From Paragordius varius (taxonomy: Eukaryota > Nematomorpha), in assembly GCA_964247055.1 (NCBI GenBank), contig OZ176053.1, positions 13,764,001 through 13,828,000 on the forward strand: DNA of 64,000 bases, written 5' to 3'. Under the pieces are notes generated by a model. That model saw only the letters and a list, made by a program, of their open reading frames with translations, was not told the DNA's origin and did not search any database. The position numbers and the translations under genes are program-made. Shown piece after piece: positions 1-14,746 of the stretch (positions are counted from its first letter, which is position 1; each line of letters begins with the position of its first letter).

Positions 1-5
1 TAAAA

Positions 6-183
6 TTAATGTATAAAACTAATCGCATCAATACTCAAGTTAAACTTTGTCCTTAAAAATCGGATATTGGTCTCCGGTGAACAAAATTATTTTTTATACA
101 TTCTCTTATTAAGACTACATCAAAATATAGAGATAGTTTGACAAACTCTTTCATATCCGATTTTTACAACGATACTTTGAAAA
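6..183 (+). repeat. Reference type A satellite monomer with internal dyads
   Basis: This is one complete 178-bp unit, chosen as a reference. It contains AAAAATCGGATAT at 55-67 and its exact reverse complement ATATCCGATTTTT at 153-165, an inverted pair of 13 bp separated by 85 bp. Inside that loop lies the odd palindrome AGTTTGACAAACT at 135-147. Many other A monomers also have the 8-bp palindrome CACCGGTG (for example 770-777), often within the near-perfect dyad GGTCACCGGTGAAC; this particular unit has CTCCGGTGA there instead. These dyads are seen in the sequence. A protein-binding or foldback role is possible but not shown. Confidence 0.9.
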
Positions 184-898
184 TTAATGTATAAAATTAG
201 TCGCATCAATACTCAAGCTAAACTTTGTCGTTAAAAATGGGGCATTGGTGACCGGTGAACAAAACTATTTTTTATACATTCTCTTAGTAAGACTACATCA
301 AAATATAGAGATAGTTTGACAAACTCTTTCATATCCGATTTTTACAACGATACTTTTAAAATTAATGTATAAAACTAATTGCATCAATACTCAAGTTAAA
401 CTTTGTCCTTAAAAATCGGATATTGGTCTCCGGTGAACAAAATTATTTTTTATACATTCTCTTATTAAGACTACATCAAAATATAGAGATAGTTTAACAA
501 ACTCTTTCATATCCGATTTTTACAACGATACTTTAAAAATTAATGTATCGCATCAATACTCAAGTTAAACTTTGTCAAAAATCGGATATTGGTCACAGGT
601 GAACAAAACTATTTTTTATACATTCTTTTAGTAAGACTACATCAAAATATAGAGATAGTTTGACTAACTCTTTCATATCCGATTTTTACAACGATATTTG
701 AAAAAATTAATGTATAAAACTAGTCGTATCAATACTCAAGTTAAACTTTGTCAAAAATCGGATATTGGTCACCGGTGAACAAAATTATATTTTATACATT
801 CTCTTACTAAGACTACATCAAAATATAGAGATAGTTTGACAAAGTCTTTAATATCTGATTTTTAGAGCGATACTTTAAAAATTAATGTATGATTTAGC

Positions 899-1072
899 AT
901 ACGACAATAAGCAAGTTAAAATTTGTCCTTAAAAATCGGATATTAGTCGCCGGTAAAGAAAATAATTTTTTATACATTCTCTTAGTAGTACTACATCAAA
1001 ATATAGAGATAGTTTGAACTCTTTAATATCTGATTTTTAGAGAGATACTTTAAAAATTAATGTATAATTTAG
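899..1072 (+). repeat. Reference type B satellite monomer
   Basis: This is an example of the second monomer family (coordinates approximate by phase). It has AGCATACGACAATAAGCAAG in place of the A-type GCATCAATACTCAAG, AGTCGCCGGTAAAG in place of GGTCACCGGTGAAC, TAGTAGTACTACATC instead of TAGTAAGACTACATC, and AATATCTGATTTTTAG instead of CATATCCGATTTTTAC. The changes fall together, so this is a true subfamily and not random divergence. The CACCGGTG palindrome and the 13-bp inverted pair are both weakened in type B. Dozens of B copies are scattered through the left arm. Confidence 0.85.
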
Positions 1073-4000
1073 CATATGACAATATTCAAGTTAAACTTTG
1101 TCCTTAAAAATCGGATATTGGTGACCGGTGAACGAAACTATTTTCTATACATTCTCTTAGAAGGACTACATTAAAATATAGAGATAGTTTGACAAACTCT
1201 TTCATATCCGATTTTTACAACGATACTTTTAAAATTAATGTATAAAACTAATCGCATCAATACTCAAGTTAAACTTTGTCCTTAAAAATCGGATATTGGT
1301 CTCGAACAAAATTATTTTTTATACATTCTCTTATTAAGACTACATCAAAATATAGAGATAGTTTGACAAACTCTTTAATATCTGATTTTTAGAGCGATAC
1401 TTTAAAAATTAATGTATAATTTAGCATACGACAATAAGCAAGTTAAACTTTGTCCTTAAAAATCGGATATTAGTCGCCGGTAAAGAAAATAATTTTTATA
1501 CATTCTCTTAGTAGTACTACATCAAAATATAGAGAGAGTTTGACAAACTCTTTAATATCTGATTTTTAGAGCGATACTTTAAAAATAAATGTATAATTTA
1601 GCATACGACAATAAGCAAGTTAAACTTTGTCCTTAAAAATCGGATATTGGTCTCCGGTGAACAAAACTATTTTTTATACATTCTCTTAGTAAGACTACAT
1701 CAAAATATAGAGATAGTTTGACAAACTCTTTCATATCCGATTTTTGCAACGATACTTTTAAAATTAATGTATAAAACTAATCGCATCAATACTCAAGTTA
1801 AACTTTGTCCTTAAAAATCGGATATTAATCACCGGTTAACAAAATTATTTTTTATACATTCTCTTAGTATGACTACATGAAAATATAGAGATAGTTTGAA
1901 AAACTCTTTCATATCCGATTTTTACAACGATACTTTAAAAATTAATTTAAAAAACTAGTCGTATCAATACTCAAGTTAAACTTTGTCCTTAAAAATCGGA
2001 TATTGGTCACCGGTGAACAAAATTATTTTTTATACATTCTCTTATTAAGACTACATCAAAATATAGAGATAGTTTGACAAACTCTTTAATATCTGATTTT
2101 TAGAGCGATACTTTAAAAATTAATGTATAATTTAGCATACGACAATAAGCAAGTTAAACTTTGTCCTTAAAAATCGGATATTAGTCGCCGGTAAAGAAAA
2201 TAATTTTTATACATTCTCTTAGTAGTACTACATCAAAATATAGAGATAGTTTGACAAACTCTTTAATATCTGATTTTTAGAGCGATACTTTAAAAATAAA
2301 TGTATAATTTAGCATACGACAATAAGCAAGTTAAACTTTGTCCTTAAAAATCGGATATTGGTCTCCGGTGAACAAAATTATTTTTTATACATTCTCTTAG
2401 TAGTACTACATCAAAATATAGAGATAGTTTAACAAACTCTTTCATATCCGATTTTTACAACGATACTTTAAAAATTAATGTATCGCATCAATACTCAAGT
2501 TAAACTTTGTCAAAAATCGGATATTGGTCACCGGTGAACAAAACTATTTTTTATACATTCTTTTAGTAAGACTACATCAAAATATAGAGATAGTTTGACA
2601 AACTCTTTCATATCCGATTTTTACAACGATACTTTAAAAATTAATGTATAAAACTAATCGTATCAATACTCAAGTTAAACTTTGTCCTTAAAAATCGGAT
2701 ATTGGTCACCGGTGAACAAAATTATTTTTTATACATTCTCTTAGTAAGACTACATGAAAATATAGAGATAGTTTGACAAACTCTTTCATATCCGATTTTT
2801 ACAACGATACTTTAAAAATTAATTTAAAAAACTAGTCGTATCAATACTCAAATTAAACTTTGTCCTTAAAAATCGGATATTGGTCACCGGTGAACAAAAT
2901 TATTTTTTATACATTCTCTTATTAAGACTACATCAAAATATAGAGATAGTTTGACAAACTCTTTAATATCTGATTTTTAGAGCGATACTTTAAAAATTAA
3001 TGTATAATTTAGCATACGACAATAAGCAAGTTAAACTTTGTCCTTAAAAATCGGATATTGGTCTCCGGTGAACAAAACTATTTTTTATACATTCTCTTAG
3101 TAAGACTACATCAAAATATAGAGATAGTTTGACAAACTCTTTCATATCCGATTTTTGCAACAATACTTTAAAAATTAATGTATAAAACTAGTCGCATCAA
3201 TACTCAAGTTAAACTTTGTCCTTAAAAATCGGATATTAATCACCGGTTAACAAAATTATTTTTTATACATTCTCTTAGTATGACTACATGAAAATATAGA
3301 GATAGTTTGAAAAACTCTTTCATATCCGATTTTTACAACGATACTTTAAAAATTAATTTAAAAAACTAGTCGTATCAATACTCAAGTTAAACTTTGTCCT
3401 TAAAAATCGGATATTGGTCACCGGTGAACAAAATTATTTTTTATACATTCTCTTATTAAGACTACATCAAAATATAGAGATAGTTTGACAAACTCTTTAA
3501 TATCTGATTTTTAGAGCGATACTTTAAAAATTAATGTATAATTTAGCATACGACAATAAGCAAGTTAAACTTTGTCCTTAAAAATCGGATATTAGTCGCC
3601 GGTAAAGAAAATAATTTTTATACATTCTCTTAGTAGTACTACATCAAAATATAGAGATAGTTTGATAAACTCTTTAATATCTGATTTTTAGAGCGATACT
3701 TTAAAAATAAATGTATAATTTAGCATACGACAATAAGCAAGTTAAACTTTGTCCTTAAAAATCGGATATTGGTCTCCGGTGAACAAAATTATTTTTTATA
3801 CATTCTCTTAGTAGTACTACATCAAATTATAGAGATAGTTTGACAAACTCTTTCATATCCGATTTTTACAACGATACTTTAAAAATTAATGTATCGCATC
3901 AATACTCAAGTTAAACTTTGTCAAAAATCGGATATTGGTCACCGGTGAACAAAACTATTTTTTATACATTCTTTTAGTAAGACTACATCAAAATATAGAG

Positions 4001-4209
4001 ATAGTTTGACAAACTCTTTCATATCCGATTTTTACAACGATACTTTAAAAATTAATGTATAAAACTAATCGTATCAATACTCAAGTTAAACTTTGTCCTT
4101 AAAAATCGGATATTGGTCACCGGTGAACAAAATTATTTTTTATACATTCTCTTAGTAAGACTACATGAAAATATAGAGATAGTTTGACAAACTCTTTCAT
4201 ATCCGATTT

Positions 4210-6980
4210 TTACAACGATACTTGAAAAAATTTAATGTATAAAACTAGTCGTATCAATACTCAAGTTAAACTTTGTCCTTAAAAATCGGATATTGATCAC
4301 CGGTGAACAAAATTATTTTTTATACATTCTTTTAGTAAGACTACATCAAAATATAGAGATAGTTTGACTAACTCTTTCATATCCGATTTTTACAACGATA
4401 CTTTTAAAATTAATGTATAAAACTAATCGCATCAATACTCAAGTTAAACTTTGAAAATCGGATATTGGTCTCGAACAAAATTATTTTTTATACATTCTCT
4501 TATTAAGACTACATCAAAATATTGAGATAGTTTGACAAACTCTTTAATATCTGATTTTTAGGGCGATACTTTAAAAATTAATGTAGAATTTAGCATACGA
4601 CAATAAGCAAGTTAAACTTCCTTAAAAATCGGATATTAGTCGCCGGTAGTAGTACTACATCAAAATATAGAGAGAGTTTGACAAACTCTTTAATATCTGA
4701 TTTTTAGAGCGATACTTTAAAAATTAATGTATAATTTAGCATACGACAATAAGCAAGTTAAACTTTGTCCTTAAAAATCGGATATTGGTCTCCGGTGAAC
4801 AAAACTATTTTTTATACATTCTCTTAGTAAGACTACATCAAAATATAGAGATAGTTTGACAAACTCTTTCATATCCGATTTTTGCAACGATACTTTTAAA
4901 ATTAATGTATAAAACTAATCGCATCAATACTCAAGTTAAACTTTGTCCTTAAAAATCGGATATTGGTCACCGGTGAACAAAATTGTTTTTTATACATTCT
5001 CTTAGTAAGACTACATGAAAATATAGAGATAGTTTGACAAACTCTTTCATATCCGATTTTTACAACGATACTTGAAAAAATTTAATGTATAAAACTAGTC
5101 GTATCAATACTCAAGTTAAACTTTGTCCTTAAAAATCGGATATTGGTCACCGGTGAACAAAATTGTTTTTTATACATTCTCTTAGTAAGACTACATGAAA
5201 ATATAGAGATAGTTTGACAAACTCTTTCATATCCGATTTTTACAACGATACTTTTAAAATTAATGTATCGCATCAATACTCAAGTTAAACTTTGTCAAAA
5301 ATCGGATATTGGTCACCGGTGAACAAAACTATTTTTTCATTCTTTTAGTAAGACTACATCAAAATATAGAGATAGTTTGACAAACTCTTTCATATCCGAT
5401 TTTTACAACGATACTTTAAAAATTAATGTATAAAACTAATCGCATCAATACTCAAGTTAAACTTTGTCCTTAAAAATCGGATATTGGTCACCGGTGAACA
5501 AAATTATTTTTTATACATTCTCTTAGTAAGACTACATGAAAATATAGAGATAGTTTGACAAACTCTTTCATATCCGATTTTTACAACGATACTTGAAAAA
5601 ATTTAATGTATAAAACTAGTCGTATCAATACTCAAGTTAAACTTTGTCCTTAAAAATCGGATATTGATCACCGGTGAACAAAATTATTTTTTATACATTC
5701 TTTTAGTAAGACTACATCAAAATATAGAGATAGTTTGACTAACTCTTTCATATCCGATTTTTACAACGATACTTTTAAAATTAATGTATAAAACTAATCG
5801 CATCAATACTCAAGTTAAACTTTGAAAATCGGATATTGGTCTCGAACAAAATTATTTTTTATACATTCTCTTATTAAGACTACATCAAAATATAGAGATA
5901 GTTTGACAAACTCTTTAATATCTGATTTTTAGGGCGATACTTTAAAAATTAATGTAGAATTTAGCATACGACAATAAGCAAGTTAAACTTCCTTAAAAAT
6001 CGGATATTAGTCGCCGGTAGTAGTACTACATCAAAATATAGAGAGAGTTTGACAAACTCTTTAATATCTGATTTTTAGAGCGATACTTTAAAAATTAATG
6101 TATAATTTAGCATACGACAATAAGCAATTTAAACTTTGTCCTTAAAAATCGGATTGGTCTCCGGTGAACAAAACTATTTTTTATACATTCTCTTAGTAAG
6201 ACTACATCAAAATATAGAGATAGTTTGACAAACTCTTTCATATCCGATTTTTGCAACGATACTTTTAAAATTAATGTATAAAACTAATCGCATCAATACT
6301 CAAGTTAAACTTTGTCCTTAAAAATCGGATATTGGTCACCGGTGAACAAAATTGTTTTTTATACATTCTCTTAGTAAGACTACATGAAAATATAGAGATA
6401 GTTTGACAAACTCTTTCATATCCGATTTTTACAACGATACTTTAAAAATTAATGTATAAAACTAGTCGTATCAATACTCAAGTTAAACTTTGTCCTTAAA
6501 AATCGGATATTGGTCACCGGTGAACAAAATTATTTTTTATACATTCTCTTATTAAGACTACATCAAAATATAGAGATAGTTTGACAAACTCTTTGATATC
6601 TGATTTTTAGAGCGATACTTTAAAAATTAATGTATAATTTAGCATACGACAATAAGCAAGTTAAACTTTGTCCTTAAAAATCGGATATTAGTCGCCGGTA
6701 AAGAAAATAATTTTTATACATTCTCTTAGTAGTACTACATCAAAATATAGAGATAGTTTGACAAACTCTTTAATATCTGATTTTTAGAGCAGTACTTTAA
6801 AAATAAATGTATAATTTAGCATACGACAATAAGCAAGTTAAACTTTGTCCTTAAAAATCGGATATTGGTCTCCGGTGAACAAAATTATTTTTTATACATT
6901 CTCTTATTAAGACTACATCAAAATATAGAGATAGTTTAACAAACTCTTTCATATCCGATTTTTACAAAGATACTTTAAAA
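4210..6980 (+). repeat. Higher-order repeat, offset about 1,370 bp
   Basis: A run of monomers is present twice in tandem. The private variant AAACTTTGAAAATCGG, followed by the shortened GGTCTCGAACAAAATT, occurs near 4447 and again near 5817. The B variants with AAACTTCCTTAAAAATCGG and the deletion variant CGCCGGTAGTAGTACTAC follow in the same order in both copies (near 4640 and 6015). A third, less perfect copy begins near 7380. Boundaries are approximate because neighbouring monomers are also similar. Confidence 0.75.
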
Positions 6981-7970
6981 ATTAATGTATAAAACTAATC
7001 GCATCAATACTCAAGTTAAACTTTGTCCTTAAAAATCGGATATTGGTCACCGGTGAACAAAATTATTTTTTATACATTCTCTTAGTAAGACTACATGAAA
7101 ATATAGAGATAGTTTGACAAACTCTTTCATATCCGATTTTTACAACGATACTTGAAAAAATTTAATGTATAAAACTAGTCGTATCAATACTCAAGTTAAA
7201 CTTTGTCCTTAAAAATCGGATATTGATCACCGGTGAACAAAACTATTTTTTATACATTCTTTTAGTAAGACTACATCAAAATATAGAGATAGTTTGACTA
7301 AATCTTTCATATCCGATTTTTACAACGATACTTTTAAAATTAATGTATAAAACTAATCGCATCAATACTCAAGTAAAACTTTGTCCTTAAAAATCGGATA
7401 TTGGTCTCGAACAAAATTATTTTTTATACATTCTCTTATTAAGACTACATCAAAATATAGAGATAGTTTGACAAACTCTTTAATATCTGATTTTTAGGGC
7501 GATACTTTAAAAATTAATGTAGAATTTAGCATACGACAATAAGCAAGTTAAACTTCCTTAAAAATCGGATATTAGTCGCCGGTAAAGAAAATAATTTTTT
7601 ATACATTCTCTTAGTAGTACTACATCAAAATATAGAGAGAGTTTGACAAACTCTTTAATATCTGATTTTTAGAGCGATACTTTAAAAATTAATGTATAAT
7701 TTAGCATACGACAATAAGCAAGTTAAACTTTGTCCTTAAAAATCGGATATTGGTCTCCGGTGAACAAAACTATTTTTTATACATTCTCTTAGTAAGACTA
7801 CATCAAAATATAGAGATAGTTTGACAAACTCTTTCATATCCGATTTTTACAACGATACATTTAAAATTAATGTATAAAACTAATCGCATCAATACTCAAG
7901 TTAAACTTTGTCCTTAAAAATCGGATATTGGTCACCGGTGAACAAAATTGTTTTTTATACATTCTCTTAG

Positions 7971-9594
7971 TAAGACTACATGAAAATATAGAGATAGTTT
8001 GACAAACTCTTTCATATCCGATTTTTACAACGATACTTTAAAAATTAATGTATAAAACTAGTCGTATCAATACTCAAGTTAAACTTTGTCCTTAAAAATC
8101 GGATATTGGTAACCGGTGAACAAAATTATTTTTTATACATTCTCTTATTAAGACTACATCAAAATATAGAGATAGTTTGACAAACTCTTTAATATGAGCG
8201 ATACTTTAAAAATTAATGTATAATTTAGCATACGACAATAAGCAAGTTAAACTTTGTCCTTAAAAATCGGATATTAGTCGCCGGTAAAGAAAATAATTTT
8301 TTATACATTCTCTTAGTAGTACTACATCAAAATATAGAGATAGTTTGACAAACTCTTTAATATCTGATTTTTTGAGCGATACTTTAAAAATTAATGTATA
8401 ATTTAGCATACGACAATAAGCAAATTAAACTTTGTCCTTAAAAATCGGATATTGGTCTCCGGTGAACAAAACTATTTTTTATACATTCTCTTAGTAAGAC
8501 TACATCAAAATATAGAGATAGTTTGACAAACTCTTTCATATCCGATTTTTACAACGATACTTTTAAAATTAATGTATAAAACTAATCGCATCAATACTCA
8601 AGTTAAACTTTGTCCTTAAAAATCGGATATTGGTCACCGGTGAACAAAATTATTTTTTATACATTCTCTTATTAAGAGTACATCAAAATATAGAGATAGT
8701 TTGACAAACTCTTTCATATCCGATTTTTACAACGATACTTTAAAAATTAATGTATAATATTAGTCGCATCAATACTCAAGCTAAACTTTGTCCTTAAAAA
8801 TCGGATATTGGTCTCCGGTGAACAAAACTATTTTTTATACATTCTCTTAGTAAGACTACATGAAAATATAGAGATAGTTTGACAAACTCTTTCATATCCG
8901 ATTTTTACAACGATACTTTAAAAATTAATGTATAAAACTAGTCGTATCAATACTCAAGTTAAACTTTGTCCTTAAAAATCGGATATTGGTAACCGGTGAA
9001 CAAAATTATTTTTTATACATTCTCTTATTAAGACTACATCAAAATATAGAGATAGTTTGACAAACTCTTTAATATGAGCGATACTTTAAAAATTAATGTA
9101 TAATTTAGCATACGACAATAAGCAAGTTAAACTTTGTCCTTAAAAATCGGATATTAGTCGCCGGTAAAGAAAATAATTTTTTATACATTCTCTTAGTAGT
9201 ACTACATCAAAATATAGAGATAGTTTGACAAACTCTTTAATATCTGATTTTTAGAGCGATACTTTAAAAATTAATGTATAATTTAGCATACGACAATAAG
9301 CAAATTAAACTTTGTCCTTAAAAATCGGATATTGGTCTCCGGTGAACAAAACTATTTTTTATACATTCTCTTAGTAAGACTACATCAAAATATAGAGATA
9401 GTTTGACAAACTCTTTCATATCCGATTTTTACAACGATACTTTTAAAATTAATGTATAAAACTAATCGCATCAATACTCAAGTTAAACTTTGTCCTTAAA
9501 AATCGGATATTGGTCACCGGTGAACAAAATTATTTTTTATACATTCTCTTATTAAGAGTACATCAAAATATAGAGATAGTTTGACAAACTCTTT
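7971..9594 (+). repeat. Tandem higher-order repeat, offset 880 bp (five monomers)
   Basis: Bases from about 7971 to 8714 recur at an offset of 880 in about 8851-9594. The diagnostic shared change is a deletion giving CTCTTTAATATGAGCGATAC at about 8182 and 9062, together with GGTAACCGGTGAAC at about 8107 and 8987. The offset is close to five monomers once deletions are allowed for. The two copies are nearly identical, indicating a recent duplication by unequal exchange or replication slippage. Confidence 0.8.
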
Positions 9595-10019
9595 AATATC
9601 TGATTTTTAGAGCGATACTTTATTAATGTATAATTTAGCATACGACAATAAGCAAGTTAAACTTTGTCCTTAAAAATCGGATATTAGTCGCCGGTAAAGA
9701 AAATAATTTTTATACATTTTCTTAGTAGTACTACATCAAAATATAGAGATAGTTTGACAAACTCTTTAATATCTGATTTTTAGAGCGATACTTTACAAAT
9801 TAATGTATAATTTAGCATACGACAATAAGCAAGTTAAACTTTGTCCTTAAAAATCGGATATTGGTCTCCGGTGAACAAAATTATTTTTTATACATTCTCT
9901 TATTAAGACTACATCAAAATATAGAGATAGTTTGACAAACTCTTTCATATCCGATTTTTAAAACGATACTTTAAAAATTAATGTATTAAACTAGTCGCAT
10001 CAATACTCAAGTTAAACTT

Positions 10020-11620
10020 TGTCCTTAAAAAACGGATATTGGGGATCGGTGAACAAAATTATTTTTTATACATTCTCTTATTAAGACTACATCAAAATAT
10101 AGAGATAGTTTGACAAACTCTTTCATATCCGATTTTTACAACGATACTTTTAAAATTAATGTATAAAACTAATCGCATCAATACTCAAGTTAAACTTTGT
10201 CCTTAAAAATCGGATATTGGTCACCGGTAAACAAAATTATTTTTTATACATTCTCTTATTAAGAGTACATCAAAATATAGAGATAGTTTGACAAACTCTT
10301 TAATATCTGATTTTTAGAGCGATACTTTAAAAATTAATGTATAATTTAGCATACGACAATAAGCAAGTTAAACTTTGTCCTTAAAAATCGGATATTAGTC
10401 GCCGGTAAAGAAAATAATTTTTTATACATTCTCTAACTAGTACTACATCAAAATATAGAGATAGTTTGACAAACTCTTTAATATCTGATTTTTAGAGCGA
10501 TACTATAATTTAGCATACGACAATAAGCAAGTTAAACTTTGTCCTTAAAAATCGGATATTAGTCGCCGGTAAAGAAAATAATTTTTATACATTTTCTTAG
10601 TAGTATACATCAAAATATAGAGATAGTTTGACAAATTCTTTAATATCTGATTTTTAGAGCGATACTTTAAAAATTAATGTATAATTTAGCATACGACAAT
10701 AAGCAAGTTAAACTTTGTCCTTAAAAATCGGATATTGGTCTCCGGTGAACAAAATTATTTTTTATACATTCTCTTATTAAGACTACATCAAAATATAGAG
10801 ATAGTTTGACAAACTCTTTCATATCCGATTTTTAAAACGATACTTTAAAAATTAATGTATAAAACTAGTCGCATCAATACTCAAGTTAAACTTTGTCCTT
10901 AAAAATCGGATATTGGTCACCGGTGAACAAAATTATTTTTTTTTATACATTCTCTTAGTAAGACTACATCAAAATATAGAGATAGTTTGATAAACTCTTT
11001 CATATCCGATTTTTACAACGATACTTTAAAAATTAATCCATAAAATTAGTCGTATCAATACTCAAGTTAAACTTTGTCCTTAAAAAACGGATATTGGGGA
11101 TCGGTGAACAAAATTATTTTTTATACATTCTCTTATTAAGACTACATCAAAATATAGAGATAGTTTGACAAACTCTTTCATATCCGATTTTTACACCGAT
11201 ACTTTTAAAATTAATGTATAAAACTAATCGCATCAATACTCAAGTTAAACTTTGTCCTTAAAAATCGGATATTGGTCACCGGTAAACAAAATTATTTTTT
11301 ATACATTCTCTTATTAAGAGTACATCAAAATATAGAGATAGTTTGACAAACTCTTTAATATCTGATTTTTAGAGCGATACTTTAAAAATTAATGTATAAT
11401 TTAGCATACGACAATAAGCAAGTTAAACTTTGTCCTTAAAAATCGGATATTAGTCGCCGGTAAAGAAAATAATTTTTTATACATTCTCTTACTAGTACTA
11501 CATCAAAATATAGAGATAGTTTGACAAACTCTTTAATATCTGATTTTTAGAGCGATACTATAATTTAGCATACGACAATAAGCAAGTTAAACTTTGTCCT
11601 TAAAAATCGGATATTAGTCG
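10020..11620 (+). repeat. Duplicated block, offset about 1,065 bp
   Basis: The private sequence AACGGATATTGGGGATCGG occurs at about 10031 and 11096. A B monomer shortened to GAGCGATACTATAATTTAGC follows at about 10495 and 11553. The order of monomer variants between the markers is the same, so this is a six-monomer block copied once. The same GGGGATCGG variant reappears near 29363 and 32167, and in inverted form at 46536-46548, linking distant parts of the array. Confidence 0.75.
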
Positions 11621-13324
11621 CCGGTAAAAAAAATAATTTTTTATACATTCTCTTAGTAGGACTACATCAAAAAATAGAGATAGTTTGACAAACTCTTTCA
11701 TATCCGATTTTTACAACGATACTTATAAAATTAATGTATAAAACTAGTCGCATGAATACTCAATTTAAACTTTGTCCTTAAAAATCGGATATTGTTCACC
11801 GGTGACCAAAATTATTTTTTATACATTCTCTTAGTAAGACTACATCAAAATATAGAGATAGTTTGACAAACTCTTTCATATCCGATTTTTACAACGATAC
11901 TTTAAAAATTAATTATAAAACTAGTCGCATCGATACTCAAGTAAAACTTTGTCCTTAAAAATCGGATATTGGTCACCGGTGAACAAAACTATTTTTTATA
12001 CATTCTTTTAGTAAGTCTACATCAAAATATAGAGATAGTTTGATAAACTCTTTCATATCCGATTTTTATAACGATACTTTAAAAATTGATGTATAAAACT
12101 AGTCGCATCAATACTCAAGTTAAACTTTGTCCTTAAAAATCGGATATTGGTCACCGGTGAACAAAACTATTTTTTATACATTCTTTTAGTAAGACTACAT
12201 CAAAATATAGAGATAGTTTGACAAACTCTTTCATATCCGATTTTTACAACGATACTTTTAAAATTAATGTATAAAACTAATCGCATCAATACTCAAGTTA
12301 AACTTTGTCCTTAAAAATCGGATATTGGTCACCGGTGACCAAAATTATTTTTTATACATTCTCTTAGTAGGAGTACATGAAAATATAGAGATAGTTTGAC
12401 AAACTCTTTCATATCCGATTTTAAAAACGATACTTTAAAAATTAATGTATAAAACTATCGCATCAATACTCAAGTTAAACTTTGTCAAAAATCGGATATT
12501 GGTCACCGGTGAACAAAACTATTTTTTATACATTCTTTTAGTAAGACTACATCAAAATATAGAGATAGTTTGATAAACTCTTTCATATCCGATTTTTATA
12601 ACGATACTTTAAAAATTAATGTATAAAACTAGTCGCATCGATACTCAAGTTAAACTTTGTATTTAAAAATCGGATATTAGTCGCCGGTAAAGAAAATAAT
12701 TTTTTATACATTCTCTTAGTAGTAGTACATCAAAATATAGAGATAGTTTGACAAACTCTTTCATATCCGATTTTTACAACGATACTTTTAAAATTAATGT
12801 ATAAAACTAATCGCATGAATACTCAATTTAAACTTTGTCCTTAAAAATCGGATATTGGTCTCCGGTGAACAAAATTATTTTTTATACATTCTCTTATTAA
12901 GACTACATCAAAATATAGAGATAGTTTAACAAACTCCTTCATATCCGATTTTTACAACGATACTTTAAAAATTAATGTATAAAACTAGTCGCATCAATAC
13001 TCAAGTTAAACTTTGTCCAAAATCGGATATTGGTCACCGGTGAACAAAACTATTTTTTATACATTCTTTTAGTAAGACTACATCAAAATATAGAGATAGT
13101 TTGACAAACTTTTTAATATCTGATTTTTACAACGATACTTTAAAAATTAATGTATAAAACTATCGCATCAATATTCAAGTTATACTTTGTCCTTAAAAAT
13201 CGGATATTGGTGACCGGTGAACGAAACTATTTTCTATACATTCTCTTAGAAGGACTACATTAAAATATAGAGATAGTTTGACAAACTCTTTCATATCCGA
13301 TTTTTACAACGATACTTTAAAAAT

Positions 13325-14746
13325 TAATGTATAAAACTAGTCGCATCAATACTCAAGTTAAACTTTGTCCTTAAAAATCAGATATTGGTCACCGGTGAAC
13401 AAAACTATTTTTTATACCTTCTTTGTAAGACTACATCAAAATATAGAGATAGTTTGACTAACTCTTTCTTATCCGATTTTTACAACGATACTTTTTAAAT
13501 TAATGTATAAAACTAATCGCATCAATACTCTAGTTAAAATTCGTCCTTAAAAATCGGATATTGGTCTCCAGTGAACAAAATTATTTTTTATACATTCTCT
13601 TATTAAGACTACATCAAAATATAGAGATAGTTTGACAAACTCTTTCATATCCGATTTTTACAACGATACTTTGAAAATTAATGTATAAAACTAGTCGCAT
13701 CAATACTCAAGTTAAACTTTGTCCTTAAAAATGGGATATTGGTCACCGGTGAACAAAACTATTTTTTATACATTCTCTTAGTAAGACTACATCAAAATAT
13801 AGAGATAGTTTGACAAACTTTTTCATATCCGATTTTTACAACGATACTTTTAAAATAAATGTATAAAACTAATCGCATCAATACTCAAGTTAAACTTTGT
13901 CCTTAAAAATCGGATATTGGTCACCGGTGAACAAAATTATTTTTTATACAATCTCTTAGTAAGACTACATGAAAATATAGAGATAGTTTGACCAACTCTT
14001 TCATATCCGATTTTTACAACGATACTTGAAAAAATTAATGTATAAAACTAGTCGCATCAATACTCAAGTTAAACTTTGTCCTTAAAAATCAGATATTGGT
14101 CACCGGTGAACAAAACTATTTTTTATACCTTCTTTGTAAGACTACATCAAAATATAGAGATAGTTTGACTAACTCTTTCTTATCCGATTTTTACAACGAT
14201 ACTTTTTAAATTAATGTATAAAACTAATCGCATCAATACTCTAGTTAAAATTTGTCCTTAAAAATCGGATATTGGTCTCCAGTGAACAAAATTATTTTTT
14301 ATACATTCTCTTATTAAGACTACATCAAAATATAGAGATAGTTTGACAAACTCTTTCATATCCGATTTTTACAACGATACTTTGAAAATTAATGTATAAA
14401 ACTAGTCGCATCAATACTCAAGTTAAACTTTGTCCTTAAAAATGGGATATTGGTCACCGGTGAACAAAACTATTTTTTATACATTCTCTTAGTAAGACTA
14501 CATCAAAATATAGAGATAGTTTGACAAACTTTTTCATATCCGATTTTTACAACGATACTTTTAAAATAAATGTATAAAACTAATCGCATCAATACTCAAG
14601 TTAAACTTTGTCCTTAAAAATCGGATATTGGTCACCGGTGAACAAAATTATTTTTTATACAATCTCTTAGTAAGACTACATGAAAATATAGAGAAAGTTT
14701 GACCAACTCTTTCATATCCGATTTTTACTACGATACTTGAAAAAAT
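13325..14746 (+). repeat. Tandem higher-order repeat, offset 711 bp (four monomers)
   Basis: Four monomers at about 13325-14035 are repeated at 14036-14746. The marker TATACCTTCTTTGTAAG, a short internal deletion, lies at 13413 and 14124, an offset of 711. CTCTAGTTAAAATT, AAAAATGGGATATTGG, TATACAATCTC and GACCAACTC follow in the same order in both copies. A more divergent partial third copy continues past 14746. The near identity points to recent local amplification. Confidence 0.85.

Noticed and set aside
765-781. CENP-B box in the satellite monomer
   Set aside because: The CACCGGTG core does not fit the TTCGnnnnAnnCGGG pattern of the CENP-B box.
5082-5276. 64-residue open frame on the minus strand within the satellite
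   Set aside because: It lies wholly in satellite monomers, is not kept in neighbouring copies and resembles no protein family; a chance open stretch.
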